In this document: one piece after another, positions 62,475 to 64,000 of the stretch
Numbering within the stretch: position 1 is the first letter of the stretch
Layout of the letters: each line of letters begins with the position of its first letter
Notes under the pieces: model-generated
What the model was told of the DNA's origin: nothing
Seen by the model: the letters and a program-made list of their open reading frames with translations, nothing else
Database searches by the model: none
Translations under genes and position numbers: made by a program
Source: Atherix ibis
Lineage: Eukaryota > Arthropoda > Insecta > Diptera > Athericidae
Assembly (NCBI GenBank): GCA_958298945.1
Contig: OY282608.1
Coordinates: forward strand, 66,502,951 to 66,566,950
Reading direction: 5' to 3'
DNA length: 64,000 bases

Positions 62475-63850
62475 ATGCAGTATAATGTTTAAGAGGAATA
62501 TGAAGAAGTATATTTAAGAGGAATATGAAGAAGTATATTTAAGAGGAATATGAAGTAGTATGTTTAAGAGGAATATGCAGTAGTATGTTTAAGAGGAATA
62601 TGAAGTAGTGTGTTTAAGAGGAATATGAAGTAGTATGTTTAAGAGGAATATGAAGTAGTATATTTAAGAGGAATATGAAGTAGTATGGTTAAGAGGAATA
62701 TGAAGTAGTATGTTTAAGAGGAATATAAAGTAGTATATTTAACAGGAATATGAAGTAGTATGTTTAAGAGAAATATGAAGGAGTATGTTTAAAAGGAATA
62801 TGAAGTAGTATATTTAAGAGGAATATGAAGTAGTATGTTTAAGAGGAATATGCAGTAGTATGTTTAAGAGAAATATGAAGAAGTATGTTTAAGAGGAATA
62901 TGAAGTAGTATGGTTAAGAGGAATATGAAGTAGTATATTTAAGGAAAATATGAAGTAGTATGTTTAAGAGGAATATGAAGTAGTATATTTAAGAGGAATA
63001 TGAAGTAGTGTATTTAAGAGGAATATGAAGTAGTATGTTTAAGAGGAATATGAAGTAGTATGTTTAAGAGGAATATGCAGTAGTATGTTTAAGAGGAATA
63101 TGAAGTAGTATATTTAAGTGGAATATGAAGTAATATGCTTAAGAGGAATATGAAGTAGTGTGTTTAAGAGAAATATGAAGTAGTATGTTTAAGAAGAATA
63201 TGAAGTAGTATGTTTAAGAGGAATATGAAGTAGTATGTTTAAGAGGAATATAAAGGAGTATGTTTAAAAGGAATATGAAGTAGTATATTAAAGAGGAATA
63301 TGAAGTAGTATGTATAAGAGGAATATGCAGTAGTATGTTTAAGAGGAATATGAAGAAGTATGTTTAAGAGGAATATGAAGTAGTATGGTTAATAGGAATA
63401 TGAAGTAGTATATTTAAGAGGAATATGAAGTAGTATGTTTAAGAGGAATATGAAGTAGTATGTTTAAGAGGAATATGAAGTAGTATGTTTAAGAGGAATA
63501 TGAAATAGTATGTTTAAGAGGAATATGAAGTAGTATGTTTAAGAGGAATATGAAGTAGTATGTTTAAGAGGAATATGAAGTAGTATGTTTAAGAGGAATA
63601 TGAAGTAGTATATTTAAGAGGAATATGAAGTAGTGTATTTAAGTGGAATATGAATTAGTATGTTTAGGAGGAATATGAAGTAGTATGTTTAAGAGGAATA
63701 TGAAGTAGTATGTTTAAGAGGAATATGAAGTAGAATGTTTAAGAGGAATATGAAGTAGTATGTTTAAGAGGAATATGAAGTAGTATATTTAAGAGTAATA
63801 TGAAGTAGTATGTTTAAGAGGAATATGAAGTAGTATATTTAAGACGAATA
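62475..63850. repeat. Right-domain module, copy 3
   Basis: Copy of 59521-60900 at 2,954 bp. Private changes include GTGTGTTT near 62608, TTAAGGAAAATATG near 62940, GTAATATGCTTAAG near 63130, TTAATAGG near 63390 and GAATTAG near 63653. After 63850 the array continues with near-consensus monomers to the window edge. Confidence 0.83.
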
Positions 63851-64000
63851 TGAAGTAGTATGTTTAAGAGGAATATGAAGAAGTATGTTTAAGAGGAATA
63901 TGAAGTAGTATGTTTAAGAGGAATATGAAGTAGTATGTTTAAGAGGAATATGAAGTAGTATATTTAAGAGGAATATGAAGTAGTATGTTTAAGAGGAATA

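Larger units (their letters stand above)
1..64000. repeat. 25-bp satellite array, about 2,557 monomers, fills the window
   Basis: The consensus monomer is ATGAAGTAGTATG followed directly by TTTAAGAGGAAT. It is repeated head to tail with no inversion and no inserted foreign sequence. Phase tracking from monomer start 1 to monomer start 63975 gives 2,556 steps, and 40 length variants explain the net +74 bp. The commonest substitution is G to A at monomer position 13 (TATGTTT versus TATATTT). Others include TTCAAG, TTAAGTGG, TTAAAAGG, ATGCAG, GTGTGTTT and TTAACAGG. Base composition of the consensus is A10 T8 G7 C0 on this strand. Nearly every monomer contains TTAA. There is no coding capacity: TAG at monomer position 7, TAA at 16 and TGA at 2 close the plus frames, one TAA per monomer closes the minus frames, and the 25-bp period rotates the frame each copy. 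This is satellite DNA by any definition; the family and host are not recognised. Confidence 0.97.
53341..64000. repeat. Right domain: more homogeneous satellite with its own variants
   Basis: Most monomers here match the consensus, often in runs of six or more. The GAAAAAG and AGAAGCAT variants of the left domain are absent as far as I can see. Domain-typical variants are TATGGTTAAG (57477, 57802, 59731, 59956, 60431, 62686), ATGCAGTATAATG (57267, 59521, 62475), TTTTAGCCGAAT (53816, 58758, 61414) and a CTAAGAGGAATTT-then-GAAGTTG monomer pair (54238, 54963, 55138, 56274, 57929). The first two of the last group are exactly 725 bp apart. Between 53.5 and 57.2 kb I see no long duplication, only short variant runs. 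From 57.2 kb on, long-period copies with offsets near 2.25, 2.55 and 2.95 kb appear. The array runs off the right edge still in phase. Confidence 0.8.

Noticed and set aside
1..64000. AGAGGA placed just before ATG in every monomer, like a bacterial ribosome binding site and start codon
   Set aside because: The ATG is followed by AAG and TAG, so only two codons would be read. The arrangement is a chance property of the monomer repeated thousands of times, and nothing else suggests a bacterial gene.
1..64000. A repetitive protein encoded by the array, read on the minus strand
   Set aside because: The period of 25 is not a multiple of three, so the frame rotates, and each monomer has a TAA on the minus strand. 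Stretches open for longer exist only where TTCAAG or GTATAAG variants remove a stop, and they stay short.
1..64000. CRISPR array, because of short regular repeats
   Set aside because: There are no unique spacers: the material between any two copies of a motif is again the same monomer.
1..64000. Telomeric or interstitial telomere repeat (TTTAGG-like variants)
   Set aside because: TTTAGGAGG appears only as a sporadic A-to-G change in single monomers and never as a tandem six- or seven-base repeat.
1..64000. Relation to the human GGAAT satellites
   Set aside because: Each monomer has a single GGAAT, but the rest of the 25 bp does not follow a five-base period. The shared five bases are too few to claim relationship.
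1..64000. CENP-B box or other known centromere protein site
   Set aside because: The known box needs CG-containing cores, and the consensus has no cytosine on this strand. I saw no variant monomer resembling it.
1..64000. Palindromic CATATG sites as regulatory elements
   Set aside because: They arise only where a variant monomer ending in CAT meets the ATG of the next one, and they follow block copying. No promoter or gene is near.

Overview
The whole 64-kb window is one uninterrupted tandem array of a 25-bp satellite monomer. The consensus, on the given strand, is ATGAAGTAGTATG followed directly by TTTAAGAGGAAT. I followed the phase of the monomer across the window from the first monomer start at position 1 to the last full one at 63975. 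That gives 2,556 monomer steps with a net length drift of +74 bp, fully explained by 40 length-variant monomers; all the others are 25 bp. I see no protein-coding gene, RNA gene, mobile element, CRISPR array, origin or unique sequence. The consensus carries stop codons that close every plus-strand frame, and one minus-strand TAA per monomer. Because 25 is not a multiple of 3, each frame meets these stops within about 75 bp.

The size, purity and hierarchical organisation point to eukaryotic constitutive heterochromatin (pericentromeric, subtelomeric or sex/B-chromosome type) from a long-read assembly. I cannot name the organism or the satellite family. The consensus plus strand has no cytosine at all (A10 T8 G7 C0), so the minus strand is guanine-free.

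Layout. The left domain (1 to about 53.3 kb) is rich in shared variant monomers: the A-rich GAAAAAG monomer, the AGAAGCAT/GTAGTAG/GTTGTATGTATAAG triad, and a common G-to-A change at monomer position 13. These variants are arranged in higher-order repeats of several sizes: 723 bp, about 1.7 kb, 725 bp, 1,548 bp, 902/1,325 bp, 1,850 bp, 4,324 bp, 475 bp, 350 bp, 1,250/375 bp and 3,230 bp. The centre of the domain (25.6-36.6 kb) holds an almost perfect 1,850-bp tandem duplication overlapping an almost perfect 4,324-bp one. In the right domain (about 53.3-64 kb) the GAAAAAG and AGAAGCAT variants disappear, most monomers match the consensus, and a different variant set is organised in repeats with offsets of about 2.2-2.95 kb.

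The history that fits is repeated unequal exchange or segmental amplification at several scales. Substitution-marked and length-marked monomers act as tracers of which blocks were copied. I found no undescribed gene system. What deserves a second look is the nested architecture, the strict length conservation, the strand asymmetry and the sharp domain change.
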